DNA of 64,000 bases from Sipunculus nudus (GCA_026874595.1 CM049316.1:38389195-38453194), one strand, 5' to 3'. Counted from the stretch's first letter, positions 11,231-23,899 are shown. Notes: generated from the sequence alone by a model not told the origin. A program made the numbers and translations.

Positions 11231-14200
11231 GTGAGCACATTTCTTTCTCCTTTTTAGTATACATTTGACAGGTCCAGCAGATCTATAGCTCGTAAACGTC
11301 CGTCCTGGTGGGGGTGTTGCTCTCCGTCTTTTTGTATAAACAAGTCAGCCCAGCCAGATAAGGCATTTTACTTCCCTCCAGATGCGAACATTTCTATCTC
11401 GCTTCTTGTATAGATTAGGCTCCTGCCTGATCATTCTCTCTGAGTCCGTGTGTTTTCCAATATAATATAAACAGCACACTTCAAGACACTGTGGCCCCAC
11501 TGGTTTTATAACAATAAAAATGCTACCCTAAAAGCATTCAAGTAAACCCAACGCTATCGTCTATCTTTGCACCAGTAAGATTTGTTAAAAAATAAACCAA
11601 TGTTGCGACATTATGTCAAGCGAGATTATTTTCTCCAAAAGTTTAATCTGTAGCATAAAAATGCTACATGTGCATTTACGTGTGTGGTAGTGTTGAAAGT
11701 AAATAAGCAAAATACCACCGTTTAAAGTCAGTCCTACAAGTAATTTGGACACAACATCTCCGATAAGCCCGCAGGTTAATATATATTTGACCGACCATGC
11801 CCGTACTAGGAGATTGTCTTTGTAGTTCGTGAGGGTTTCATTTCGTTTGAGAAAGGGAGTTTACGAAAATAAACCTTCGAGAATAAGAGGTCCCGTCGTT
11901 GAAGGCGTGTCGAAAAGCAAAATATGATATAATTAATTGATCTTATATATTACCGTCAATCTAGGATAGGTAAATAAATAATCAGACCTTTCAAATTATT
12001 TACCAACAATGATAGAAACACGTTCCATATTATATATTTTGTCCCCGTCTAAAATGTAATCACATGCTATTTTGTATAATTAATTCATTAAATGATGGAT
12101 ATACCCGTCAGGTTATGATATGGAAAGAGTACAAAAGATGAAAATCGCGAGATGTGAACCCCGTGAATATGAAACCAAACACAGTTATGCAAGTATATAA
12201 AGCAAAATTGCCGTTTTTATGATGCTAACTTTTTCCGGAGTAGGACAAACCATCGATCATCATATTTTCTCATGACTTTCTCATGAATATTTAAATGACC
12301 CTATCACCTGTAAGAATTATACAAGTAGACAAATTTCGAGACTCGTGTAACCAAGTAATATTCATTATGATCATTTTTAGATCCTTGAATGGAAACATGT
12401 CATGTATTATCTTTATTAAAGCCCGGTCAATGCCCAAACTACGGCCAGTTGTCGGAGCCCCCATACAAGAAGGATTTATTTTTTCCATAGGAAGTAAACG
12501 GAGCGAAAACGATTTACAGTTAATTGATTATCTGGCAATAAGCGATTATTATATTTGAATGAAATTGTCTAAATATATATTTATTCACTAGTGGTGTTCC
12601 AATTAATCAATTATATCGATTATTGGTTGTTTTCTTAAATAATCGAATAAAATGATTGCATTTTTCAATAATCGATTTCAAATGATTATGCATGCACATA
12701 CAAAACAGTCATATTTTATCAAGAAAAAATTATTTCAATTCTGTCAGAGATAAAGATGGGAAAAAAGACAGGACCCATAGTAGTGGACGGCATTAAAACT
12801 TCACCTTGTGCAGCGGACAAATGTCAACTACCTGGCCGCCTTGAGCTTTCAACGTGTTATCAAAGTCAGACTGAATGTAATCGGTCAATATATCATTGAC
12901 TATAATTCTATACAGCAAAATTCATGGTGATTGGAAGGCACACAAACTAATCGATTAATAATCGATCATTGGTCACTTATCTTCTTTTTATCAACGAACA
13001 TGACGTTACATCCAGTTTCTATCACGATTATACATACATTAGCAGATCAATTTAAAAACCGTTAGCTGTTGAGTGCAAGAATTAACTTTCTTTCATTCAT
13101 GATGCCCTTACACTATACACTCTCTATACCTTAGAATCAATTTGATATACGTCATGTAGTTAAGAGAAGGGAAAAAGGGGCCTATGAGGTCTGGTACGAA
13201 TGCATTGATACTTATCGAGTATCATTCTCACAGTTGAAAGCGTGTAGGTTAGATAAAGGTCGTATGCAGATAAGGAACTCTAGCCATCCAGGTACCATTA
13301 TATCAAGTATTATGCTGTGGTCCCACCTTTCTGCCAGAGGTTGTTTCTACTTAAACGAATCTCCTCTATTTGGGCACTGTGGGACGGTCGATTCTTCTTG
13401 TCTCAACTGTCAAACTTTGAATTCATTTTCATTACATTTCAAGGAAACACCTTCTGTTCATATTCCACATGCGCATGCTCACAAAATATTACTTATTCCG
13501 TCAAGTCCTTACCACAATAACCGGATTTAGTTATTTGCCCTGAAACAATTTTTATCCAACACACTTGAACGGACTACACTGTCCTCTTCACTACATATAT
13601 ACCTTTTTTATACCTACATTCATACCATTACATTTTAAACAAAAATCCTTAAACAGCAGAGTCGTTCTCTAGTGAATCCGAGTCTGCACAGTGCGGCGCT
13701 GGTGTCACTATCCAATATTCGGGCAATGGGCCCAAAATCTCTGAAAATTGGGTTTTTGGTATTGGAAACATGTCAGTCCTGATAAGTTGGGTACACTGCA
13801 TGATTTGTATAACTGACCCATATACCTGGCAACTTACAAGATACGTGTGTTGAAATTCGACCTATCGGGCCCTCGGAAATTCGGTTGAATGTTTTCATAT
13901 TGTTCCGAACTTCGTAGGAACATTTACAGAACTTTATGCTCCGACTGCCCGGAATTCAGTTAGAAACGCTACAGCAAAGTCGACCCCCTGAACAAAATAA
14001 CTTCATTGCCGATCGGTTACTCGAGTATTTGTCGGACAACACCTGACGACTCGAGTAGGATCATATCCTTTGAGTTTTCGAGTTACAATAATGATATTTC
14101 AAGCCTTATTGATTGAAAGGACTATGATTAAACCGTGATTTGAACGTCACCCGAATGTCCATATTCCAGAGCTTAATATATGCTTAAACTTTAATGCCGG

Positions 14201-14268
14201 TTGCATGACCGCTACCTATAATAAAGAGCGTCACGCAAACTTCTGCCAGTTGCCCTTATCCTAGAGAC
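11231..14268 (+). other. NPF intron, first part
   Basis: Intronic sequence between the NPF exon and the decayed duplicate exon. It holds a hAT-like MITE (12,589-12,976) and otherwise only short chance frames. The overlapping 65- and 87-codon frames at 12,290-12,560 lie on opposite strands and have no domain. Confidence 0.55.
12589..12976. mobile_element. hAT-like MITE, imperfect ends
   Basis: The left end reads TAGTGGTGTTCCAATTAATC and is followed by repeated ATCGATTATT motifs. The right end carries the reverse-complement themes (TAATCGATTAATAATCGATC, then ATTGGTCACT). TAGNGGTGT-type ends with internal ATCGATTAT palindromes are typical of non-autonomous hAT elements. A clean 8-bp target duplication is not visible, so the boundaries are approximate. 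Confidence 0.45.
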
Positions 14269-14357
14269 GTTTAATCGTGTTCAGGCGACAAAATCCAAAT
14301 ACATATTAATGGAATCATGAGTTCGGCAGATGTCTTCCTCGTCAACCTGGTCTCCAG
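14269..14357 (+). pseudogene. Decayed duplicate of the NPF flanking-peptide exon
   Basis: This 89-bp block aligns with the exon at 11,151-11,230. Both start G-TTT, share a GGCRACRMAWCC-like core, and end in GGCAGATG...CTCCAG followed by a near-identical intron start (GTGAGNANATTTCTTTCTC). In the same phase it reads (R)FNRVQAT..., then RQMSSSSTWSP, against (R)FGKRSAT... and RQMADSYAP. Its length differs from the intact exon by nine bases, so the phase is kept. It is broken: GKR is lost, an in-frame TGA lies in the middle (14,315-14,317), and the acceptor AG immediately before it is AC. The donor is intact. It is best read as an old tandem exon duplication now decaying in the intron. Confidence 0.6.
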
Positions 14358-15125
14358 GTGAGGAAATTTCTTTCTCATTTCTAATATACAGAATACAATA
14401 TAGATTTGCAGGTGTTAAAGTTGTTTTCTAAATATCATACAGAGCTCAGTACAATAACGTACCCTGTACGAAAACACCTTTAGGCGCTGACAGGAAAATG
14501 AAAAACCAGCTGGGATCGGGGGAAAAATCTCCAAGGAACATCTGTCCTTTTGATGCCGGAAACAGCAAAAGGTACATGACACTGCGTGGGTTAGGTTCGG
14601 TTAACGCACTATGTTTTTTGTCTCCCCAAAGGGTGTGTCGTCACCTACATATAATGGTATTCATATTCCAAATGCCATTGGCGTGTTTTAGTAAGACAAA
14701 CAAGTTATATATGAGACTTCATGTATTTTCTTGCCAGTAACACGGGAACTTTAGTATTTTTGGTTGATATTTAATCGATAATGCACTCAGGATGCGTCAC
14801 ATTAGAATACAGAAATCAGTCCCTTGCGGTAATTTGTCCCACAAACATAACACTGCCGAAGAAAGACTTTTCCTCAAGACGAAAAATGCAGAAATTATAC
14901 CAACACTTCTCGCTTAAAATATTCTAAACTTACAAGCTATGGTGTATTTATGGAAATAAGAATAGTTTACATTTTCTGTTCAACCGATGAAGCTGGAAAA
15001 AATTGCATTCAGTAACGGTATAGAGATGTTGACTCCAGACCACCACACAATAAAAATGTTCTACTGACAAAAATATGGAAGTCTAGTTGCCAGTAGAGGG
15101 TACCGATGAATTATATATACAACAT

Positions 15126-15415
15126 GAATCTTTGACCAAGAAAACCCATGTCTAGACATGATGTTCAAGCAATTATCATGATTAGTTCTTGAGATATTGA
15201 AGAAAATAGAATTTTCATAATTGGCGGCCCAAATTTGCAAATTAAAATTTTAAAATAAAGTAAATCATTGTCAATGATGCTTGATTTGAATCTTTGACAA
15301 TGAAAACCTAGGTCTAGAGACAATGTTGGACCAGATGTGTGGGTTAAATCTGGAGATATTGAAGAAAAAAAATTTCGCCAATGGCGGCCCTAATTTGCAT
15401 ATGACAAAAATTGTC
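15126..15415 (+). repeat. Two-unit tandem repeat, period ~172 bp
   Basis: GAATCTTTGAC starts at 15,126 and 15,298. Each is followed by AATGAAAACC-like sequence, TCTAGA, GATATTGAAGAAAA and GGCGGCCC-AATTTGCA. The units are roughly three-quarters identical by eye. It lies inside the NPF intron. Confidence 0.75.
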
Positions 15416-15419
15416 AAAG

Positions 15420-16478
15420 GTCGTCGTGAGGACAACCACTCCAAAAAGTGTTATTCGATCCCTACCATCACAAATCCATTGAAAACCTTGTACTATAGAT
15501 AATTCATAGGTTCGCTATGGAAGATATATAGGCGGCAACTCGTTTATGGTGAGTGCGGGCGATGTTGGTTAGGCTGGTATTCAGCCAAAATGAACAAATG
15601 GCATGAGATAAGACAAATATTATAACCGTTGCTGTAGTAGCTTAAAACAAATGTCACTCATGATTCTAAAGACATTAATTGCAATGTATAACTTTGAACG
15701 TTAACGTATAAACGTGTTCTGAATCCACGTGTTAGGTACTGCGTTTCTTTTTGCGATTAGAATGATAAATACCCGTAACAAAATACCGATTTCTACGTCA
15801 GCAACAACGCAGACCGAAATAGAGCATTGTAATCGCCTTTAATTCATTTGAACGAATGAACACTGAGTAAGCATTTTCAAACGAAACCAACCGGAATTAA
15901 GCACAAATTGAGTTAATAAAAGTTTTAATTTGTCTAATTTTCGCCATTTATTAATTAAAGAAAATATGAACCCGCACATCGATATGGAAACCAATTAAAT
16001 TCCCCTCCCAATATTCACATGATTATCATATTGCACTACAGCAGCGTTGCTTAAGATGTGAATCCAAGTAGAATGAATCATCAAGAGGCAGTTCAACTTA
16101 TCAAAAGAATATTTTACAGTCGCCAACGCCCACACAAGAGACCCCTATAGTGTCCATGAAACTTCGAAACTAAGTGCCGGAGTGAATCTAGGAATATGGG
16201 CCAAATACGTGAATACAAACACGGTTTTTGCAGCATTTCACAATAGGGACCCCCATATTGCGTAGGCTTGTATTTCTTAGAATGCTGATTTCTAGTTATA
16301 TTACCTATTTTTTTAGTCTTTTGGGAACGGGTGGATATGAATATTTGTCTTACGAATAAAGTTATTATCGATTAATCAGCCGAATGACATTCAAGACATC
16401 CCGATAAGCTTAATTCACGTACAATATATGTATCCATTTATTGTTTTTTCTTATAATTCCATGCATGTTTTATTCCAG
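15420..16478 (+). other. NPF intron, last part
   Basis: Intronic sequence without recognised features up to the pyrimidine-rich acceptor ATGTTTTATTCCAG at 16,465-16,478. Confidence 0.5.
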
Positions 16479-16558
16479 ATTACCTTGAACGCGAACCCGT
16501 TCAGAAGAGAGATGTTTCCAGCCAGAAAGAAGAGTCACGTGTAACGCGTATGACGTAA
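16479..16558 (+). CDS. NPF: Neuropeptide F precursor, last coding exon
   Basis: This exon starts right after a strong acceptor (TTTTATTCCAG). The AT that opens it joins the lone G left by the exon at 11,230 to make Asp. It then reads YLEREPVQKRDVSSQ... and stops at TAA (16,556-16,558), giving 25 further residues. Together with the previous exon it makes a 48-residue C-terminal flanking peptide with an internal KR that could be a further convertase site. NPY-family genes end in a short last exon carrying the tail of this peptide and the 3' UTR, as here. The phase match across 5.2 kb, the open frame and the poly(A) signal 75 bp downstream support a real terminal exon. Residue conservation of such tails is usually low, so identity rests on context. 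Confidence 0.68.
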
Positions 16559-16632
16559 TTTAAATGGCGGGTGCCTGCTGCCATGACGACACATCGTAAA
16601 CACAAATTGAAGTACTAAGATACCGCGAGATC

Positions 16633-16638
16633 AATAAA
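16633..16638 (+). promoter_or_regulatory. Poly(A) signal of the NPF gene
   Basis: Canonical AATAAA 75 bp after the stop codon, followed by an A-rich stretch. It gives a short 3' UTR of roughly 100 bp. Confidence 0.6.
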
Positions 16639-16659
16639 GAAAAAAAAATGCAGCAACCA

Positions 16660-17460
16660 GTTCAGAGACTGTCCACCTTTTCTGGCGGAATTTCATTATT
16701 GTAGCAGTTCATAAGATGAAGAACGGAAGTGGGACAGGAAAATTCGGCACGACCTGTAATAAAATTTGTCGTCATGACTCACGTGACTTCTATAACAACC
16801 AGTTTTTTTATTAATCGCACAAAGGAGCCTCTTCCTCTGGGATTATGGGATTTTGTCATGACATTTTAATATCCTTTTCGTCTAGCAATGATGAACAAAT
16901 TACTGAAAGAAATGTCTTGCCATAGCCTATGTTGTTTTAGTTGGTTATTTCATCTGTTGTCTGCTGTTTTGTATGTGGAGCAAGGCCAATGCTGTATTAA
17001 AATCGTGATTAATAATCCCTGGAGCCTGGAATACATACTGATAAAGGGAAAGTGGGTGGGGTCATATAGTCCTTTTTATAATCTGCCCAAAGACTATCTT
17101 TCATTAATGAAGGATAATATTAATACAATTAACTTGGTGCTAGAATGGGCTCAGGGCATTATTCATTTTGAATTAATTCTTCCGGGCTATTGAGTTTGAT
17201 ATTGAGGATTTTAAGTACCTTGCAAATAATAAAATTTCAGTTAATAATACGAAGTAAATGACATTTTCTTTATATTTCGAAGTTATGTCTTTATCATAAA
17301 ATCAGGTAAATTTACACATGTACCTTAAATTTACAAAGGCACATATGTCATTTATGGCAAGACTGATTATATCATACAGATAGAAATATAGTTGAAAACC
17401 CGTCCGATGTTTTGCGATTGACCTAAGATGACTATCATTCCAGAAACATGGAAGAAACTG
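16660..17460. other. 3' flank of NPF, no gene seen
   Basis: A 101-codon open frame at 16,888-17,193 has no recognisable domain and A/T-rich codon use like its surroundings. No splice or promoter support is visible, so I do not call it. Confidence 0.4.
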
Positions 17461-17461
17461 G

Positions 17462-17463
<2 letters not shown>

Positions 17464-17518
<55 letters not shown>

Positions 17519-17589
17519 AAAGAGAGAGAGAAAAAAGAGAAAGAGAGACAGAGAGAGAGAAAGAGAGAGAGGGGAAGAGAGAGAGAGAG
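17464..17589. repeat. Compound (TA)n(GA)n microsatellite
   Basis: TA run to about 17,515, then an imperfect GA run. Compound TA-GA arrays of this type recur at 27,840, 28,149 and 48,634. Confidence 0.95.
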
Positions 17590-17756
17590 TTAGTTGCACA
17601 TAGTCATCATATTTGTAAAATTTAATGGCAGAGTGCTCAATGGCTGCCCAGAGTATTTCTATGTTATTTAGGTTTCATACTACATGCCCAGACCATGTGG
17701 CACTCCTCAGATGTTGTAGTCTAACAATGTTCGTTGCTTTAAATCCAAGTTATGGG

Positions 17757-20278
17757 CAGGGTTGGGGTAATTGTAATGTGTAATTGTATTTACTTGTAAT
17801 AAATTACAATTTTTAAGTAATTGAATGTAATTTGTAATTGGGCAAAATTCAAGTACAAGTAATTGTTATTGTAATGATTACAAACATGAAAATACATGTA
17901 ATTTCAATTACTTTACAATTACTTTCAAATAACTTTAAAAACCTCGTGACAGAGAACTGAACCTAAAACTTCATTCATTTGAACTGTTTATCGAGACACT
18001 CTTGGATAAGGAGAATAAATATGTAATAAACAGGAGAACTACTAAAGTTGTCTTTCATTTGAGGCATTAATATTTTTTTGCAAATGCCTCTGCTGCCATC
18101 TAGATAAAGTTAATAGAATTCTATAATGCACACATATGTCTAGAGCTACATTATAGGACAAGTAAGATCTTGCTGCATTAAACACTTTCACATAAATGAA
18201 CGATTATTTGGCTGGAACATACTCCTACTGATCTGAGTACATCAGTGTTTATCTGCTAATTAATTGACACTGAGAGAGACACAGACACGGGGAGAAAAGA
18301 GGCTAATGATCTGGGAAGGCTGATATTAGAATTGCCTCCATGAGTAACAGAGATTGCTATCAAGATAGCAAGGCTGTCTCAGTTGGCTGGCTGTAGCTGA
18401 CTGTCTCCACTGTTTCCTGTGACAGACATGGTCTGGGGCCTCTGGACAATGTACACTACTAATCATTTATAAAGAAAATAACCATGGTGAATGTACTGAA
18501 TTTTCACTCACTTTTCCTATAGGAAGTGGCTAAACAGCCGGCAGGGTGCCGGCAGTTTAGTCCACAGGCTAAACAGCCGGCAGGGAATACTAACCTTGCC
18601 CTTGAGTCTATAGCCCACTGGCTGAACTGTTGGCAATTGAATGTAACATTGTATGCTCTATTTCAGTGTGATTCTCTGTACTTTCCATTATCATTTTGAC
18701 AATGTGCTGACAATATAGTGCTGACTTACCAAATTAGATATTTTGATAGCCTTTTCTTAAGAAATGCTATTTGGTGTGGATATTCCTTGCATCATCTCAC
18801 AACACAATAGCTAGGTTCAGCAACTTTAATTGGGTGTGGTGTAAGATTGTGTGACTATACCTTTGATCAAGTAATTAGCTGATCCTTTGGCCATTAATTT
18901 GACATAACCTGAGTTTGTTTTCACACACTAATTATTTGTTTGCTCTTAAGTACACTAGTGTATAAACTATAAACAGTCTCTGGACACACATTCACATTTC
19001 TGGTATATTTTTATGACAAAATCTATAAACTATCCTGTAAATATTACAATTTTTATCAGAAAATTTATATAAAAGTACCCTGTTAATATAACAAATGTGT
19101 ACTTTTAATACCTACTCATTATTACTCAACATACTTGTTACATATAGACTAGCAAAATAGATAATTTGGTAAGTCATCACTATGTTGTCAGCTCATTGTC
19201 CAAATAATAATGATAATGGAAAGTACAGTATTAGTATAACACTGAAATAGACTGAAAAAGTCTAAATAGAGCATACATTATTTTGCCGGCAGTTTAGCCA
19301 GTGGGGTAGACTGCTGGCAAGGTCAATTTCCCCTGCCGGCTGTTTAGCCTGTGGACTAAACTGCCGGCACCCTGCCGGTCGTTAAGCCACTTCCTTTCCT
19401 ATAACTAACTTCATTGCATCAAATTGTGATATATCATATATTCACCATGTTTATATTTATATGAATTATTCATATGAAATATAAACATTGCTGAGTGTCA
19501 TGAAAATAACATTGTGATTAAAATTTCAGTATTTACGACATACTAGTATCTTTAACGGGCATTAACATTTTAAGTTAAAATTTTAGGATCTATGTGTTGA
19601 TTAATGTGAAGGATCAGTAGAAAAGAAATTAGATCAGGTTTGAACCAACAACTGTTTTCACAGGTGATCTTATTAGTGCCAGTGTTATCTAGAAGCAGTA
19701 CATTTATCAAGTAAAGGATAATATGTGATTAAAAAAATATTAGATGTATTTTTTACACATATGATATTTTTAAGTGATAGTTGTTGACTCCAAGAAAATA
19801 CATAGTTTACTTACATATGCTTTCAAATACTCTTCATGTAACATTTTTAATTTAAAAAAAGTTACAACTCCTTAATCTACAAGCAAGAAAAAGTGATGTT
19901 CATATATGTGTTCTGTCAATCAGTTTTGCCAATCTATAAGAAATTTAAGGAATATGATGCTATCATATATGATTATCCTAGGTAAAGATCTCATGCACTT
20001 AAATATGTGACATCAGACTTCATGTGTGTTTGTAGTTTTCCCTTCACATTTCTTATAAGTTCTCCTTTCTGGTATGAGGGACACTTTTCACAAACCATGC
20101 TTAAACTGTAGATTTTGTATAAATAAATTGAAATTAATTAATTACATTTGTAAAGTTATTGTAATTTAATCATTACATTATGAAATTTAAGTAATTTTTA
20201 ATTGTAATTTTTTTTTGAATTTCTGGGTGTAATTGTAATTGTAATGATTACTTTATAATGTAATTGGCCACAACCCTG
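17757..20278. mobile_element. Non-autonomous hAT-like element (~1.6 kb without its nested insert)
   Basis: It begins CAGGGTTGGGGTAATTGTAA and ends GGCCACAACCCTG. The subterminal regions on both sides are dense in TAATTGTAAT/ATTACAATTA motifs in inverted orientation, a typical hAT pattern. The flanking 8 bp are GTTATGGG (17,749-17,756) and GTTTTCGG (20,279-20,286), a 6/8 match that would be a degraded 8-bp target duplication. No transposase reading frame is present. The foldback element at 18,522-19,394 is inserted within it. Confidence 0.75.
18522..19394. mobile_element. Foldback-type element with ~270-bp inverted arms and 9-bp target duplication
   Basis: The ends are GGAAGTGGCT and AGCCACTTCC. 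Each arm carries several copies of the 15-mer AAACAGCCGGCAGGG or its inverse (TGCCGGCAGTTTAG). Similarity continues inward through ATGCTCTATTT, GTACTTTCCATTATCATT, GACAATG and GACTTACCAAATTA, giving arms of about 270 bp around a ~330-bp centre. The direct repeat TTTCCTATA flanks it at 18,513-18,521 and 19,395-19,403. A 9-bp duplication with long arms fits Mutator-like elements; an 8-bp hAT reading is the alternative. No transposase is present. Confidence 0.85.
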
Positions 20279-20289
20279 GTTTTCGGGGA

Positions 20290-21640
20290 CTTTTTTTTAT
20301 GGTAAGTTCACATACCCAGTGAACTTACAAATATAGCGAATATAAAATGAAAATAACGTTTCCATATTCCCTGGGCCCAAGGGGCTATCGGAATACAAAT
20401 TTGTTTTGAAATAACTGCAATGTTCGATATGTTTATTCTAAATATGTTACTGAACATCACTTTTGTTACATGGGTTTCATTTCTTAAGTTATAAAGATTA
20501 ATATAGAACCATAGCATTTTAATCACATATAAAGCAATGATAGCGGGCATATCTTTTGTTTGCCAAAGTCAGATTCAGGATATATTAATTTAAAGAAATG
20601 GTTTGGACCTGAAAAGGGCAGAGAAATAAACAAATAAACGACCGAAAACCAATCATGACAAACGCAGTCTTCAACGACGTCTTCAAGCCAGCTCATCCTT
20701 CGTGGACGTAGCAAAGTCTCATTAACTTACATAACATCACAGAGGTAATGTTCCTCATTACTTTCCGGATATATTCCTCATGAATATTTGCCACGACTAA
20801 AAGTATTTATGACATCTTACACGAAACCTATAGTCTACAAGCAATAGCTTGAATTGGGGTACTGTTTTTTACCAAATACACGTAATAAACCTGGCTCTAG
20901 TCGTTTCTTTATCTGATCAGTATTGCGGAAACGGAAAAATTCCAAAACAATTCTTGTTATATTCTCAGTTTACAACTGTTCTTTTTTTCCACTAAGGTTA
21001 TATGGAAAGTGTTAACAATGGAAAAAAAATTACAGCAAATGCCAAGTTCAACTTATATTGTCAATCTTTTCGTTTCTTGTTTGTAATCGTATTAGAAAAT
21101 AGAAAAGAATCGAATATTGATAAATACTTATTTTAACATCTTTATACTGAAATACGGTAATTAAGTCGGAAATAACCGACTTAAGTGACCGATTAAATTG
21201 AAAAAGAAAAATTCCAACAGGACCAAAATAGTTATAAAATTAATACTGATCTTAAATAAACTTCTTGAAAATAAACGAAAACATAATCACTAACCATTTA
21301 TGATCACCCACTGTGGAATACGACTGAAATAGTCAAACTCATCCGCCCGTCACATTTTAACTACCAAATGCAATTGAGTTGGTGATAGCCAAATGCCAGT
21401 GAGTTGGTGATAGAAACAATTATAAACACAAGATGAAAGGAAAATGCTTTTGAAGCTATTCAAGGTCTTTATTTAACATATCGCAGGAGACGTCAAAGAA
21501 AATGGGCAAATGCTTCATAGAACATAGACGATTGGGTCAGCGCGTGTTGAATGGAGATTGTTTCAGCCATTGCTTGACAACAAAGAGCGTAAATAACACA
21601 AGACGTTCTTGTTGAGTCCATTACCGTTATGTGTACGCTA
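20290..21640. other. Non-genic stretch
   Basis: A/T-rich sequence. Short minus-strand frames at 20,308-20,714 have no domain. Nothing else is recognised. Confidence 0.4.
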
Positions 21641-21644
21641 AGGT

Positions 21645-21960
21645 AAAATAAAATAAAAGGGTTGGTTTCTCAGGCACCGCGTACGATCAGTTTTGGCCCA
21701 CCGCATCAAACAATTCGATTTTATTTTCAGTACAAATTTACCGATTCTGAGCTTTAGCTGCTATATAAAGACAACAAAATAGATTGCGGTTTATTATGAC
21801 ATGTTCTACTACAATAATGGTTTTTCAAGAAAATTCTAATTTTACCGTGTCTCGAATCATATGACCTTTTTAATCAATAAAAATGTTTTTAAAGGGTTAA
21901 AACATTAACATTTCAGTACTAATTTCTCAAGTAAATATATAAAAACTTTGTGTTTTACCC
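21645..21960. mobile_element. Probable second, diverged copy of the GGTTCTCAGGCAC MITE
   Basis: The left end, AAATAAAAGGGTTGGTTTCTCAGGCACCGC, is shared with the MITE at 4110. TCATATGACCTTTTTAATCA also parallels its interior. The matching right terminal repeat is not evident, so the copy is truncated or decayed. Confidence 0.45.
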
Positions 21961-22289
21961 AACCGGTCTCAACCTACCAACGTTATGATCTACCAGATTT
22001 TGATCCATAATTTGCCACTTGTACGCCCTGCAAGGTTTTCATGTGGTCCGTTCGCCCAGAAAGACCGGGGACTCGTATTTGTAACTACTGCAGGACCATT
22101 CAACGATCGGTCGGGAGTAATCGCACGAGTAGTCGTATTTATGCATAAATATGCATAATGCATAAATATGCATAGACTAAGATCATAAAACACACGTCAT
22201 CCTATAAGACCGCAAGACTATAACACTTGTATTCTTAATATTTCAAGAAAAAGGCTCGAACATTTGCAGATCTTCGCTACCTGTGCATA

Positions 22290-22293
<4 letters not shown>

Positions 22294-22338
<45 letters not shown>
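22294..22338. repeat. (TA)n microsatellite
   Basis: TA dinucleotide run of about 45 bp. Confidence 0.97.
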
Positions 22339-22342
<4 letters not shown>

Positions 22343-22344
22343 CA

Positions 22345-23373
22345 GGAAAAACCTGAAATACATACAAGCTTTTGTAGCTTAATATGGACTTATAGTTATC
22401 TTTTTTCCTGATACAGAATATGTTATTACTAATACCTACTAGTCAGTCGAGAGCTCTATAAAATATAAAATAATAAAGAAAAAGTAATCCCATGCGACAA
22501 GTCGGCAAACAGTAGTGTGACCATGGACTCGTAAGTGATCAAAGGTTGTGTGACTGGGCCCTAATCTGACATATAAAATGAACTTTCCAAACGGAACCCA
22601 TTAGTAAATAGATGTATCTCTTATCCAACTTTTTATACATTACATATATTTAATTGTCGTTGGTAGCATGTCTTCAAGAACATTTCTATCATAAAATAAC
22701 GACTGAACCATGAAAAGTACATCATTCATGAGATTCATATAAATAAAGGAATATACTTTATATTACAATCTGTAATGATACAGAACCAATAATCGTACCA
22801 TTAGTCATTTTGTAACCTAATTTATTAATTTGTTAATCATATGCTTAACAATAGAGTAATTTTGGCAAATGGTTATCTTCATCCCTATTCTACAGATAAC
22901 GCCAAACTCAGGTCATAGACCTCTGAATGTATAGAATTACGATTTGAAGTATAATCTGAGACGCAAGTAACACAATATGAACACTACGTCGAAAGTGTAT
23001 CGATGGGCTACAAAATCCAGGGTCAGCGCGCTAAATGGTGTGACACAAATTTGATTTTCTCTGCCTGTGGAGATTGCATTATCCGCGTATCTTTGAACTA
23101 ACTGCATTATGTAGATGGAGAGCCAGCCTTTATTTAGAAAACCATCTGCGAGTTAATGATGTTACTATGTCAGTATCCTCCGATTTACGCTAGGCCTCTT
23201 TAAGAAAGACTGAATTCCGTAACCGTTAAAAAAACTTTCAGTAGCGTCATGCAAAAAAAAAAAAAAACAATTCCCATCAATCTTAGCAATTTCATGGTCG
23301 TCTGCTGAACATGTCGTCTGCTAACATGTACCTCCTAGGCGGGGCGGGGCATGGCCTAATGATTCAAGTAACA
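22345..23373. other. Non-genic stretch
   Basis: No recognised exon, repeat family or RNA gene. It contains a poly-A tract near 23,255. Confidence 0.4.
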
Positions 23374-23893
23374 CAGTAGAACCTCGAATATCCGAATAGT
23401 TTTGGGGGACATTATATTTGTTCGGATATTTGAGGTTACGATCATGCGTTATACTTATTATTTTTAAATAAGTATACTTTAACATATACCAGTAATTAAA
23501 CGCCGGTTGCGGGGTACTTTACTACAGGTACACCTGAGCATATCAAGGTTTCAGTATGTGTGCTAGCTAATCCTGATTCTGCCAGTAACGTTACCTTATC
23601 TGAACCTTTTTCTCGAAATCCTATGAATATAAGAACAAACAGCGAACCATAGCTGTCAACCCATTTAAATGTAATTAGACGAGCTAATCGGCCATTTCTT
23701 ATTCTTAACGTCCGAGTGAATGCCACTCAGGAAGTTGCCCTCGGAGTCACATTCGGTAATTTGGGAAAAATATATTTTCCGAATGTTATATTTCTACTTT
23801 TTGATTAATAGAGGTAAATTTCGGTTCCTCAATGTAAATATCAGAATAACGGATTTTCCCAAAAAAGGGATACGGAAATTCTATTTTCTACTG
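23374..23893. mobile_element. Tigger/pogo-like MITE (Tc1/mariner superfamily)
   Basis: It starts CAGTAGAACCTCGAATATCC and ends TTCTACTG followed by TA. The left flank is CA rather than TA, so one target base has mutated. The left half has TCCGAATAG and TTCGGATATTTGAGGT motifs in opposite orientation, and the right half has GGTTCCTCAATGTAAATATC. The element is 520 bp, too short for a transposase. A 76-codon frame inside it is not significant. Confidence 0.75.
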
Positions 23894-23899
23894 TAAATT

